Shown here: positions 1 through 7,482 of the stretch, one piece after another
Layout of the letters: the number at the start of each line of letters is the position of its first letter
Position numbering within the stretch: the stretch's first letter is position 1
Assembly: GCA_916048145.1 (NCBI GenBank)
Contig: CAJZGT010000062.1
Span: 1 to 7,619, forward strand
DNA: 7,619 bases
DNA from: an uncultured Streptococcus sp.
Lineage (GTDB): Bacteria > Bacillota > Bacilli > Lactobacillales > Streptococcaceae
Direction: 5' to 3'
Made by a program: the position numbers and the translations under genes
Notes under the pieces: generated by a model
What the model saw: only the letters and a program-made list of their open reading frames with translations
The model's database searches: none
Told to the model about the DNA's origin: nothing

Positions 1-119
1 AATTTGATTATCATGCTTCATTTGATAAGATTTCGCAAGCTTTGGAAGTTGCAGAGCCTGGTGTTACAAACCGTTTTGTATCTTCTTATGAGAAAACACG
101 TGAGACGATTCGTTTCTAA
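1..119 (+). CDS. C-terminal end of an unrecognised protein (5' partial)
   Basis: The frame is open from base 3 to a TAA at 117-119 and gives 38 residues, beginning [12 protein letters not shown] and ending with [10 protein letters not shown]. The codons are ordinary for a low-GC streptococcus and an intrinsic terminator follows at once, so this is very likely the true end of a gene that starts upstream of the window. The fragment is soluble-looking, mixed-charge and has no membrane segment or motif I recognise. I do not assign a function. Because the terminator separates it from pgdA, it is probably not in the same transcript. Confidence 0.7.
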   Translation, partial: FDYHASFDKISQALEVAEPGVTNRFVSSYEKTRETIRF

Positions 120-146
120 AAAGCTTAGTTCATTCTAAGCTTTTTT
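118..146 (+). terminator. Intrinsic terminator of the upstream gene
   Basis: AAGCTTAG (121-128) pairs with CTAAGCTT (135-142) around the loop TTCATT. Upstream A residues extend the stem, and a run of six T follows (141-146). The A-run on the left arm means it might also work weakly in the opposite direction. It overlaps the stop codon of the upstream gene and isolates it from pgdA. Confidence 0.9.
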
Positions 147-181
147 ATCTGCTCAAAAGTCGTGAGATTGCTTGTTTATCA

Positions 182-210
182 TTGAAATTAATGCTTGGTT
201 TTGATATCAT
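182..210 (+). promoter_or_regulatory. Sigma-70-type promoter of pgdA, placed for leaderless transcription
   Basis: The -35 box is TTGAAA (182-187) and the -10 box is TATCAT (205-210), with an optimal 17-bp spacer. Each box differs from consensus by one base. Six to seven bases beyond the -10 is 216-217, and the pgdA start codon is at 217. No Shine-Dalgarno-like purine run precedes that ATG. The boxes and spacing are seen directly; the transcription start is inferred. Confidence 0.65.
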
Positions 211-216
211 GTAAAT

Positions 217-1608
217 ATGAAGAAAAATAGAACAAAGCGTAGTAGTCACGCTAAAAAGAGAAGTATTTTACTCGTTTTTGTAGGAATTTTGGGATTGGCG
301 ATGATTCTCCTAGGCGGTGCAATCGGCTATAAGATTTTCCAAAAATATACCTTTGACGAAACTATCCAAACCATTAAAAATGAAAAAGATCAACTTTTCA
401 ACGAAGGAAGTCAGAAGGAAAGCTTTAAAAAGGGCCAGGCTGAGATTATTGTTTATTATCCCCTCCAAGGAAATGAGCTTATTCCTTCAATAAAAGATAA
501 GATTAATCAGGATATTAAAGATAAATTAGAAGATAAAGATAACCTTGTTTTTTATTATACAGAGAAACTAGATTCAGTTTTAAAGGGAATTATCACACAC
601 AGTATAAGCAAGCAAATCTATGATTTGTCTAATTCTAAGGTAGAGGAGACAGAGAAAACTTCTTTTGGAAAAGTATATTTGACTGAGGATGGTAAATTAT
701 TTACCCTGGATCAATTATTTTCAGATTCTAGTAAGGCAAAGGAGATATTGCTAAAAGAACTCACATCTTTCTTAAAGGATAAGAAATTAGAACAAGGAAA
801 GATTGATCAGCTTGTTAAAAGCTTTTCTGATCAAGATTTGTCTGCATGGAATTTTGATTACAAGGATAGTCAAATTATCCTTTACCCAAGCCAGGCAGTG
901 GAAAATATAGATGAGATTGCCTTGCCAGTATCCAGTTTCTTTGATGTAGTACAATCCTCTTATTTATTAGATAAGGATGCCGAACTTTATAAGGCTTATT
1001 ATGAAAAGAAAAATCAAAAAGTAGTAGCTTTAACTTTTGATGATGGACCAAATCCTGCGACGACAAATCAAGCATTAGATACACTTTCTAAGTATGGTAT
1101 CAAGGCAACTTTCTTTGTTTTAGGTAAGAATGTTTCTGGCAATGAAGAGATATTGAAACGCATGAAAGCAGATGGCCATATCATTGGAAACCATAGTTGG
1201 AGTCATCCAGTGCTTTCAAAACTTTCGCTTGATGAAGCTAAAAAACAGATTACTGATACTGAAGATGCGCTAACTAAAGTGTTGGGGTCTAGCTCCAAAC
1301 TTATGCGCCCCCCTTATGGAGCCATTACAGACGACATTCGCAATAGCCTCGATTTGAGCTTTATTATGTGGGATGTCGATAGTCTGGACTGGAAGAGTAA
1401 AAATGAAGCATCTATTTTGACAGAGATTCAACGTCAAGTTCGTAATGGTGCGATTATCTTAATGCATGATATCCATGCTGAAACAGTGAATGCTTTACCA
1501 AAGATTATAGATTATCTAAAAGAGCAAGGATATCACTTTGTCACAGTTCCTGAAATGCTTAATTCACGATTAAAAGCACATGAACTATTCTATGACCGTG
1601 ATCAGTAA
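217..1608 (+). CDS. pgdA: PgdA, peptidoglycan N-acetylglucosamine deacetylase
   Basis: This membrane-anchored CE4/NodB enzyme removes the acetyl group from GlcNAc in peptidoglycan at the cell surface, which makes the wall resistant to lysozyme. The basic N-terminus (residues 1-15) leads into one membrane segment (about 16-38). A middle domain follows (about 45-255) and then the NodB domain (about 268-455). Visible NodB motifs are TFDDGP with D275 as catalytic base and D276 as metal ligand, H-S-W-S-H with metal ligands H326 and H330, RPPYG near 364, D391-W392, and LMHD-I-H with H417 as catalytic acid. At 463 residues it equals pneumococcal PgdA and the numbering coincides, so it should be intact and active. 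The ATG at 217 is chosen because it gives the full basic N-terminus and membrane anchor; the next Met (residue 29) would cut the anchor. No Shine-Dalgarno precedes it. It is a monocistronic unit with its own promoter and terminator. Confidence 0.97.
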   Translation: MKKNRTKRSSHAKKRSILLVFVGILGLAMILLGGAIGYKIFQKYTFDETIQTIKNEKDQLFNEGSQKESFKKGQAEIIVYYPLQGNELIPSIKDKINQDIKDKLEDKDNLVFYYTEKLDSVLKGIITHSISKQIYDLSNSKVEETEKTSFGKVYLTEDGKLFTLDQLFSDSSKAKEILLKELTSFLKDKKLEQGKIDQLVKSFSDQDLSAWNFDYKDSQIILYPSQAVENIDEIALPVSSFFDVVQSSYLLDKDAELYKAYYEKKNQKVVALTFDDGPNPATTNQALDTLSKYGIKATFFVLGKNVSGNEEILKRMKADGHIIGNHSWSHPVLSKLSLDEAKKQITDTEDALTKVLGSSSKLMRPPYGAITDDIRNSLDLSFIMWDVDSLDWKSKNEASILTEIQRQVRNGAIILMHDIHAETVNALPKIIDYLKEQGYHFVTVPEMLNSRLKAHELFYDRDQ

Positions 1609-1656
1609 GATTTTTGCTGAATAGCTAATTAAATCGTAAGTAATTTTTCAATAAAT

Positions 1657-1693
1657 AAATTTAGTCTTGTATTAATCGAGGCTAAATTTTTTT
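1657..1693 (+). terminator. Intrinsic terminator of pgdA
   Basis: AAATTTAGTCTTG (1657-1669) pairs along its full 13 bases with CGAGGCTAAATTT (1677-1689), using three G-U pairs, around the 7-base loop TATTAAT. A T run to 1693 follows. It ends the pgdA transcript and separates it from the protease promoter. Confidence 0.92.
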
Positions 1694-1724
1694 ATGTTTA
1701 AATCTCATGATAGGATTGGTTAAT

Positions 1725-1741
1725 ATTACAATTTTGTTACA
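1725..1741 (-). promoter_or_regulatory. Candidate WalR/VicR (YycF) binding box upstream of the protease
   Basis: Read on the minus strand, 1741 to 1725 is TGTAAC-AAAAT-TGTAAT. This matches every position of the published WalR direct repeat TGTWAH-N5-TGTWAH. The half-sites are 11 bp apart, one helical turn, as expected for an OmpR-family dimer. The right edge is 37 bp from the -10 box, just upstream of where the polymerase binds. The same bases also contain a 7-bp inverted repeat, ATTTTGT-T-ACAAAAT (1731-1745). The match is seen directly; regulation by WalRK/VicRK is inferred. Confidence 0.5.
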
Positions 1742-1751
1742 AAATAAGTTT

Positions 1752-1784
1752 TTGATAGAATTTTCTGATAATTTGGTATATAAT
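1752..1784 (+). promoter_or_regulatory. Promoter of the surface protease (extended -10)
   Basis: A perfect TATAAT lies at 1779-1784. An overlapping extended -10 reading, TG-G-TATATA, lies at 1774-1782. The only -35-like hexamer is TTGATA (1752-1757), at 19 or 21 bp depending on the -10 register, which is too far to be optimal. I infer an extended -10 promoter with a weak -35, the kind of promoter that often depends on an activator bound just upstream, as the 1725-1741 box would allow. Expected transcription start is about 1790, giving a leader of about 25 bases. Confidence 0.6.
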
Positions 1785-1803
1785 ACTTTTAATTTAAATA
1801 AAA

Positions 1804-1808
1804 AGGAG
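1804..1808 (+). promoter_or_regulatory. Ribosome binding site of the protease gene
   Basis: AGGAG ends 7 bases before the ATG at 1816. This fixes the start so that the protein begins with [11 protein letters not shown] and runs straight into a signal-peptide hydrophobic core. Confidence 0.85.
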
Positions 1809-1815
1809 TGATTTT

Positions 1816-4800
1816 ATGGGAGATTGCAAAGATTTTTGTCATAAAAAGTACCAAGTAGCAACGATTTTTCTGCTAACGGTCTTTGCATTCGGATTTGCTT
1901 TCGCACAGGTTAGTGCCGATGAGGGAAAATTTGAAACATCCAATCAAGTTACACATGCTGTAACGACTAATAAATTAGATGATTCAAATAAGCTCGCACC
2001 GCCAGTCACGGCTGACAAGAATGCTCTAAATTCTTCTTCGAAGGAAAAAACAGAAGTGACAGAGTCATTAAAACAAGATGATTCTATAGAATATAGAGAT
2101 AATAAGTCAGACAAAGCCGTAACCACACAGAAAGAAACGACTGCTATAAAAAGTGAAGAGAAGAAGGAAGAATCAGCAGTGAAAAGTAATTCTTCTTCAG
2201 AAAGCTTACAATCACAGTCGTTATCTCAAGCTGGACAGAAAGAAAAGCCAAACAGTATCTCCAGTAATGAAATTATTACTGTCCCTAAAACCTGGGAAGC
2301 AGGACATAAAGGACAAGGAACTGTAGTCGCTGTTATAGATTCAGGTCTTGATTTGAATCATGAGGTTTTGCGTATTTCTGATCCGTCAAAGGCGAAATTT
2401 AAAAATCAGGATGATATCGAAAAAGCTAAAAAGGCTGCTGGTATTGACTATGGGAAATGGTACAGTGATAAAGTAGTATATGCTTATGATTACTTTGATG
2501 GAACTGATAATATAAAAGAGGCTGAAAAAGAGTCTCATGGAATGCATGTTACTGGGATTGTAGCGGGAAATCCTGTTAATAAAGCCCCAAATTCTGAGAA
2601 GGTTTATGGGGTGGCGCCAGAAGCTCAAATTATGTTTATGAGAGTTTTTTCAGACAGAAATAAAACTACAGCTTCTGCCCTCTATGTAAAAGCTATTGAT
2701 GATGCTGTTGCATTAGGTGCAGATGTGATTAATATGAGTTTGGGTGCAGGTGCGGGTTCAACGGTAGATGCAGGTTCAGATATCATTGATGCAGTAAAAA
2801 GAGCACGCGCTAAAGGAGTATCTGTTGTTATTGCTGCTGGTAATAGTAATACTTTCGGTAGAGGTTTTTCACAACCATTGGCAGCAAATCCTGATTATGG
2901 TCTCGTCGGAAATCCCTCTACAGTGGAAGATTCAATTTCTGTTGCTTCGATTAATAATAAAATTCTAACTACTGAAGTCTTTGAAGTAAAAGGTTTAGAA
3001 AATGACGCTACCCTTGATTATGGTAAGTTTGATTTTAATAGACCTGAAACAGAAAAAGATTTTGAAAAAGGGAAAGAATACGAATATGTAGCAGCGGGTA
3101 TTGGTCGTGAAGAAGATTTTGCTAATATTGATGTAAGAGGCAAGTTAGCACTGATTCAACGTGGTAAAATTCATTTTTCTGATAAGATTAAAAATGCTCT
3201 TAAACACGGTGCAGCTGGAGTTTTAATTTATAACAACGTTGAAGGTGCAAATGTTAGTATGTCTGTTACAGGTGATGCTAAGAAAATCCCATCTGTCTTT
3301 ATTTCAAAACATTATGGTGAAATTCTTAAGTCTGGTCAGTATAAAATTGTCTTTAATCACAAGATGGATAATCGTAAATCAGACGTTGCAGACCAATTAT
3401 CAGATTTTTCAAGTTGGGGAGTTACAACTGATGGACAATTGAAACCAGATGTTACTGCACCTGGTGGAAATATCTATTCATCATTTAACGACAATAGCTA
3501 TGGAAGTATCAGTGGAACAAGTATGGCGGCTCCTCATGTAGCTGGTGTAGCAGCATTAGTCAAAGAATATTTAGCGAAAAAACATCCTGAATTATCAGCT
3601 AGTCAAATTTCAGAGATTGTAAAAGCTTTAATTATGTCTACTGCAAAACCACATTTTAATAAACAAACTGGAGCCTATACTTCTCCACGTCAGCAAGGTG
3701 CTGGCGTAGTTGACACGATGGCGGCAACAAGCACAGATTTATTTGTAACAGGTGCAAATAACTATCCAAGTGTTACTCTTGGCAATGTTGGTGATAAATT
3801 TACCTTTGAAGTTACAATTCATAATATTTCGGATAAAGACCAAACATTGAAGATGATTGTAAATACAAATACGGATGAAGTTGCTGAAGGGAAATTCACT
3901 CTCCGTCCACGAAAACTAACTGAAACAGTCTGGCCTGAAGTAACTGTGAAAGCTCATAGTACGAAGACGGTAACAGTTAGTGTAGATACAAGTAAGTTTA
4001 CTGAAGAACTTAGCAAAATAATGCCAAATGGATATTTTCTAGAAGGATTTGTTAGATTTGTTAATCCTGCAGATGATGGTTCTGTTATTGGTTTACCATT
4101 TATGGGATTTAAGGGAGAATTCCAAAATCTAGCTGCAATTGAAAAACCAATTTATCAATTGATTAAGGAAGGAAACAGTGGATTTTACTCTGAAATTGAT
4201 AAAGATAATCCAGGAATTTCACCTTCAGACGATGCAACTTATTTAACAAGTTCTGAAAATGATGTAAATGTTTTAAAAGCAGAGCGTCAAGGAAATCGAG
4301 TGACTGTACTCGGAGTGAAACAAGATGCTGAAGGAAAATACCATCTTCAATTAGATGAAAAGGGGAACATCCGCCTTGCTATCTCGCCAAATGAGGATGG
4401 TAATAAAGATTCTGTTCAATTTAAAACTCTTGTCTATAGAAACTTGGTAAATCTTCGTGCAACAGTTTATGATTCTTCGGATACAACACACAGTCAGCCT
4501 ATTTGGCAAAGTCGTCCAACAGACCTTGTAAAAAATTATTTTGATGGTGATACTAGAAATCCAAGAAGTTACATTGTAGATAAAACAGCTTGGGGAGGAC
4601 AGGATTCTAATGGAAATCGAGTCTCTGATGGAATTTATGACTATGTTATTAGTTATAAGCCAGATGTCCCTGGAGCTGAGGAACAATACACAATATTTAA
4701 AATTCAAATCGATACACAAAAACCTCTGATTACTTCGGGATATATTCGTTCTAAAGAAGATCAAGAACAATTTATAGCTCGCAAACCTCAGGATGTCGGA

Positions 4801-7068
4801 AATGGTGGAATTCTTCTAGAAAAAGTCTTTTATATTCGTCCTTCTGAAAATAGGGAGGCGACAGATTCAGAAATCGAACCGTATCAAATTATCAAACAAA
4901 ATGAAGATGGTAGTTATACACTTCCTAAGAACATTGATAAATCGAAAATCTTCTATTATGTAGAAGACTTTGCGGGAAATGTAGATTTTATATCTCTCAA
5001 AGATCTTGTAGGTGAAGAAAATAGTGGTCGTGTAAAAATTGCTATACTAAATAATAAAACCAAGGATGAGATTGATACAACTTATGTTTATCGCATTAAA
5101 AATAGCGAAGGTCAATATGTAACTGTTGATAAGTCAAAAGATATTAATTTCTTGAAATTTGGGCATTATGTTGCGGAAATTTTTAGCTATGACCGTACAG
5201 AGTTGAAATTTGTGAGTGCTCTATCTAAGGAATTTGATTTAACGAAAGAAAATAGTTTTCAAACTATTACCTTCTTGGCTAACAAAATGAAATATGCTCC
5301 AGTAACGGTTGGCTTTAATCAAGCTGTTCCTGGAACTACAACGATTACTTTAGTAGGTGAAGACGGTCAGAGTCAAGTCTTGCCAGCTGAAACATATGGT
5401 AAACATTCTTATGGTAAGAAAGTGGTTACTGGTGAATATAAAGTTCTTGTAAATCTATCAAAGGGTTATGAATTACTTGATAATCTTCAACCATTTAAAG
5501 TTCTGTTTGGTAAAAATAATGTTTTGTCACTTTCAGTTGTTTCTAAGTTAGCTCTGATTGCAGCTTTAAATAAACAAATGGAAGTAGTTAAAACTCCGAG
5601 ATATTATAATACAAAACAGAAGTTGAAAGAGATTTTTGATCAAAGTGTCAAAGATGCGCAACTAGCATTGGGAAGTAAACTTAACCAAGATAAAATTGAC
5701 CAAATTGTTAAGGCTTTAGAGTCTGCTATGCAAACATTGGATGGTAAGGAATCTGATATCACATCATTGAAGAATGCTATTAAAGCATATGCTGAGACAG
5801 TTAAAAAAGGTAAATATATAAATTCTGATCAAGAACGCAAAGGTCAATATGATCGTGAATTTAAACTCTTGGCATTATTAATTACAAAAGATTTGATAAC
5901 TCAAGATGAAATCGACCGTCTATTGACCGCTTTCTTGAAAGCACAAGACCAGCTGAATGGGAAAGAAACAGATTTCATGAGCCTAAAAAATGTTATCGTG
6001 GATGAAGTGAAGTTCCAAGACAAAGATCCAAGATTTTTGACAGCTAGCAAAGAGGAGAAAGATGCATATAATCTTATTTTCAATAAAGCTAAGCTACTTT
6101 TGGAAAATGCAGAAGCTAGTCAAGAAGAAATTAATGAAGTAATCAATGCTCTAAAAGAGACGGCTGTAAAACTTAAGGCTAATAAAGTAGAGATTCCAAC
6201 CAAACCAGTTGCACCAGTTAATCCGGTTAATCCGGTTAATCCAACTAAACCAGTTGCACCAGTTAATCCGGTTAATCCAACTAAACAAGTTGCACCAGTT
6301 AAGCCGGTTGATCCACCTCAAGCAGTTGCACCAGTTAAGCCAGTTAATCCAACTAAACAAGTTGTAACGATTAAGCCAGCTATTTCAACTAAACCAGTTG
6401 TAACGATTAAGCCAGTTAATCCAACTAAACCAGTTGTAACGATTAATCCAGTTATTCCAGCTAAACCAGTTGTAACGATTAAACCAGCTAATCCAACTAA
6501 ACCAGTTGTAATGATTAAGCCAGTTATTCCAACTAAACCAGTTGTAACGATTAAGCCAGTTATTTCAACCAAACCTGTTGTAACGATTAAACCAGCTAAT
6601 CCAACTAAACCAGTTGTAATGATTAAGCCAGTTATTCCAACTAAACCAGTTGTAACGATTAAGCCAGTTATTTCAACCAAACCTGTTGTAATGATTAAGC
6701 CAGTTAGTTCAGCTAAACCAGTTGTAACGATTAAACCAGCTAATCCAACTAAACCAGTTTCTCAAGTGCAATCTGTTAAATTAGTAAGTCACAATAGGCA
6801 AGTTTCAACTATTAAGTCTTCAATTAGCAATGATAAAATTGAGAAAGCTACATCAATTGCAATACATCATTCTAATATAGAAGTTAAGCATGAGAATAAA
6901 ACACTAGCTGGAAGTGGTCAACAAGTGCTTTTAGCTACAGTCAACAAAGAAGGAAAACAATTACCAGCCACTGGTGAGAATAACATGATTTCTATTATGT
7001 TAAGTATTTCAGGAATTTCTCTCTTATTGTCAGTTATTGGACTTGCAACTTTTTCAAAAAGTGAGTAG
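1816..7068 (+). CDS. LPXTG-anchored subtilisin-like serine protease (C5a peptidase / cell-envelope proteinase type)
   Basis: This is a secreted, sortase-anchored protease of 1750 residues. Residues 1-34 form a signal peptide (core about 14-30, likely cleavage VSA|DE) without a YSIRK motif. Residues 35-155 are a Ser/Lys/Glu-rich linker. The S8 domain spans about 155-640, with catalytic D175 (VIDSG), H241 (SHGMHVTG) and S569 ([11 protein letters not shown]) and oxyanion N343 (AAGNS). A PA domain is inserted at about 385-515. Fn3-like modules follow (about 640-1090); the stretch near 940-965 resembles streptococcal C5a peptidase/PrtS-type proteinases. Three FIVAR-like helical modules lie at about 1244-1310, 1314-1382 and 1385-1458. 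A Pro/Val/Lys repeat stalk (about 1465-1647) leads to LPATGE (1716-1721), a hydrophobic segment and a short tail with one Lys. The catalytic set is complete, so activity is likely. The substrate is unknown: C5a, chemokines, adhesins and caseins are precedents in the family. It is not the pneumococcal PrtA sequence as I recall it. No terminator follows the stop codon. Confidence 0.93.
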   Translation: MGDCKDFCHKKYQVATIFLLTVFAFGFAFAQVSADEGKFETSNQVTHAVTTNKLDDSNKLAPPVTADKNALNSSSKEKTEVTESLKQDDSIEYRDNKSDKAVTTQKETTAIKSEEKKEESAVKSNSSSESLQSQSLSQAGQKEKPNSISSNEIITVPKTWEAGHKGQGTVVAVIDSGLDLNHEVLRISDPSKAKFKNQDDIEKAKKAAGIDYGKWYSDKVVYAYDYFDGTDNIKEAEKESHGMHVTGIVAGNPVNKAPNSEKVYGVAPEAQIMFMRVFSDRNKTTASALYVKAIDDAVALGADVINMSLGAGAGSTVDAGSDIIDAVKRARAKGVSVVIAAGNSNTFGRGFSQPLAANPDYGLVGNPSTVEDSISVASINNKILTTEVFEVKGLENDATLDYGKFDFNRPETEKDFEKGKEYEYVAAGIGREEDFANIDVRGKLALIQRGKIHFSDKIKNALKHGAAGVLIYNNVEGANVSMSVTGDAKKIPSVFISKHYGEILKSGQYKIVFNHKMDNRKSDVADQLSDFSSWGVTTDGQLKPDVTAPGGNIYSSFNDNSYGSISGTSMAAPHVAGVAALVKEYLAKKHPELSASQISEIVKALIMSTAKPHFNKQTGAYTSPRQQGAGVVDTMAATSTDLFVTGANNYPSVTLGNVGDKFTFEVTIHNISDKDQTLKMIVNTNTDEVAEGKFTLRPRKLTETVWPEVTVKAHSTKTVTVSVDTSKFTEELSKIMPNGYFLEGFVRFVNPADDGSVIGLPFMGFKGEFQNLAAIEKPIYQLIKEGNSGFYSEIDKDNPGISPSDDATYLTSSENDVNVLKAERQGNRVTVLGVKQDAEGKYHLQLDEKGNIRLAISPNEDGNKDSVQFKTLVYRNLVNLRATVYDSSDTTHSQPIWQSRPTDLVKNYFDGDTRNPRSYIVDKTAWGGQDSNGNRVSDGIYDYVISYKPDVPGAEEQYTIFKIQIDTQKPLITSGYIRSKEDQEQFIARKPQDVGNGGILLEKVFYIRPSENREATDSEIEPYQIIKQNEDGSYTLPKNIDKSKIFYYVEDFAGNVDFISLKDLVGEENSGRVKIAILNNKTKDEIDTTYVYRIKNSEGQYVTVDKSKDINFLKFGHYVAEIFSYDRTELKFVSALSKEFDLTKENSFQTITFLANKMKYAPVTVGFNQAVPGTTTITLVGEDGQSQVLPAETYGKHSYGKKVVTGEYKVLVNLSKGYELLDNLQPFKVLFGKNNVLSLSVVSKLALIAALNKQMEVVKTPRYYNTKQKLKEIFDQSVKDAQLALGSKLNQDKIDQIVKALESAMQTLDGKESDITSLKNAIKAYAETVKKGKYINSDQERKGQYDREFKLLALLITKDLITQDEIDRLLTAFLKAQDQLNGKETDFMSLKNVIVDEVKFQDKDPRFLTASKEEKDAYNLIFNKAKLLLENAEASQEEINEVINALKETAVKLKANKVEIPTKPVAPVNPVNPVNPTKPVAPVNPVNPTKQVAPVKPVDPPQAVAPVKPVNPTKQVVTIKPAISTKPVVTIKPVNPTKPVVTINPVIPAKPVVTIKPANPTKPVVMIKPVIPTKPVVTIKPVISTKPVVTIKPANPTKPVVMIKPVIPTKPVVTIKPVISTKPVVMIKPVSSAKPVVTIKPANPTKPVSQVQSVKLVSHNRQVSTIKSSISNDKIEKATSIAIHHSNIEVKHENKTLAGSGQQVLLATVNKEGKQLPATGENNMISIMLSISGISLLLSVIGLATFSKSE
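6208..6756 (+). repeat. In-frame tandem repeat, 36-bp (12-residue) period, 15 units
   Basis: Units begin at 6208, 6253, 6289 and 6325 (subfamily VAPV..) and then every 36 bp from 6361 to 6721 (11 units, subfamily KPVV-T/M-IKP). The first unit is 9 bp longer because CCGGTTAAT is doubled. Each unit encodes 12 residues of the pattern [12 protein letters not shown]. The block forms the probable wall-spanning stalk between the FIVAR-like modules and LPATGE. Because the period is a multiple of three, copy number can change without a frameshift. Open minus-strand frames across the block are shadows of this period. Confidence 0.95.
6469..6684 (+). repeat. Exact 108-bp tandem duplication inside the stalk
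   Basis: Bases 6469-6576 and 6577-6684 are identical at all 108 positions when compared by eye. Each holds three 36-bp units (types [30 protein letters not shown]). Neighbouring single units differ by several bases, so the exact 108-bp identity marks a recent duplication of a three-unit block and not ancient unit-by-unit growth. Confidence 0.93.
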
Positions 7069-7099
7069 AGAATATAATACATCTTTCTATAGTTTTTGA

Positions 7100-7128
7100 T
7101 TTACAGTATGTTACAATTCTGATATAAT
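7100..7128 (+). promoter_or_regulatory. Promoter of the T-box leader transcript
   Basis: TTTACA (7100-7105) and a perfect TATAAT (7123-7128) are separated by exactly 17 bp. Transcription should start near 7135, which is where the first T-box helix begins. It is a strong housekeeping-type promoter 34-60 bp beyond the protease stop codon. Confidence 0.85.
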
Positions 7129-7134
7129 AGTCAG

Positions 7135-7317
7135 CAGGAAAGAAAGTCTTATGGCGTTCTTCAAGCGAGCTTGGGATAGTGGGAGCCAAGTAGGGCAAAA
7201 TAAAGAGCTGGCGCTTTCTGTAGTATTTTCAAAAACAATGAAGTAATAAATTAGGGTGGAACCGCGTTTCTGACGCCCCTAGTCGCAAGGCTTGGGTGTT
7301 GAAATTCGGTTCTTTTT
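7135..7317 (+). ncRNA. T-box riboswitch, glycine-type (glyQS leader)
   Basis: This tRNA-sensing leader lets transcription proceed only when the cognate tRNA is uncharged. Stem I closes CAGGAAAG (7135-7142) with CTTTCTG (7214-7220). Its distal part carries the conserved run AGCGAGCTTGGGATAGTGGG (7164-7183). The specifier GGC (7210-7212), followed by a purine, would pair with the GCC anticodon of tRNA-Gly. The T-box AGGGTGGAACCGCG is at 7253-7266. The antiterminator pairs AGGG (7253-7256) with CCCT (7277-7280) and GCGT (7264-7267) with ACGC (7273-7276), exposing TGGA (7257-7260) for a tRNA ending UCCA, which fits a U73 tRNA-Gly. The competing terminator ends at 7317. The elements are seen directly; the glycine assignment is an inference from specifier and bulge together. 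Confidence 0.93.
7259..7317 (+). terminator. Conditional terminator of the T-box leader
   Basis: GAACCG (7259-7264) pairs with CGGTTC (7307-7312) at the base. An inner arm pairs ACGCCC (7273-7278) with GGGTGT (7294-7299), with AGTC/GGCT closing a GCAA tetraloop. TTTTT follows at 7313-7317. It shares GAACCG and ACGCCC with the antiterminator, so the two folds exclude each other. Confidence 0.9.
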
Positions 7318-7342
7318 GATTTTGAACCTGAGTCTTCTTTCA

Positions 7343-7380
7343 AGAAAATCAGTCTTTGATTTTCTATACAGTCCTACTGT
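7343..7380 (+). other. Two small hairpins between the T-box and the repeat
   Basis: AGAAAATCA (7343-7351) pairs with TGATTTTCT (7357-7365) around GTCTT. ACAGT (7368-7372) then pairs with ACTGT (7376-7380) around CCT. Neither has a proper T run, so they are not ordinary terminators. They lie downstream of the T-box terminator, where a leader normally runs directly to the RBS. Confidence 0.6.
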
Positions 7381-7394
7381 TTTAGGTCTGTTTA

Positions 7395-7445
7395 AGCTAG
7401 AAGCAGTACTAACTCGTCTTGTCTAGTAAGATTGACTAGGCAGAC
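7395..7445 (+). repeat. 51-bp hairpin repeat, copy 1
   Basis: It aligns without gaps to 7569-7619 with 46 of 51 bases identical, including a 19-base identical run (7403-7421). The 3' part forms a hairpin: GTCTTGTCTAGT (7416-7427) with ACTAGGCAGAC (7435-7445), 11 pairs, one bulged T and a 7-base loop. Weaker similarity to copy 2 extends upstream (AGTC..ACTG near 7371 and 7535). It sits in the untranslated leader, 25 bases upstream of the RBS at 7471-7476. I do not recognise it as BOX, RUP or SPRITE. Confidence 0.8.
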
Positions 7446-7470
7446 TCGTGTCGCAAGTAATTTATAGAAA

Positions 7471-7476
7471 AAGGAG
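7471..7476 (+). promoter_or_regulatory. Ribosome binding site before the ATG at 7483
   Basis: AAGGAG ends 6 bases before ATG (7483-7485), an excellent Shine-Dalgarno. It marks 7483 as a real translation start behind the T-box. Confidence 0.85.
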
Positions 7477-7482
7477 AAAATA

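Noticed and set aside
1731..1745. ATTTTGT-T-ACAAAAT inverted repeat as a separate operator
   Set aside because: It overlaps the WalR-type direct repeat and may be a by-product of it in AT-rich DNA; I mention it only within that feature.
4351..4770. 139-residue minus-strand open frame inside the protease
   Set aside because: No RBS, no domain and unusual composition; it is a shadow of the plus-strand gene.
6318..6680. 120-residue minus-strand open frame ([12 protein letters not shown] repeats)
   Set aside because: It is the reverse reading of the stalk repeat; a period that is a multiple of three keeps it open. No RBS or promoter.
6208..6756. 36-bp periodic repeats suggesting a CRISPR array
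   Set aside because: There are no unique spacers; the units are contiguous and encode a protein repeat in the frame of the protease.
7073..7078. TATAAT just after the protease stop codon as a promoter
   Set aside because: No -35 at usable distance; the TTTACA/TATAAT pair at 7100-7128 is far better.
7100..7115. Second WalR-like direct repeat at the T-box promoter
   Set aside because: The half-sites TGTAAC and TGTAAA are separated by 4 bases, not 5, and overlap the -35 box.
7395..7445. Copy 1 as a BOX, RUP or SPRITE element
   Set aside because: The sequence does not resemble the boxA/boxC sequence I remember, and no IS630-type ends are visible. A database search could overturn this.
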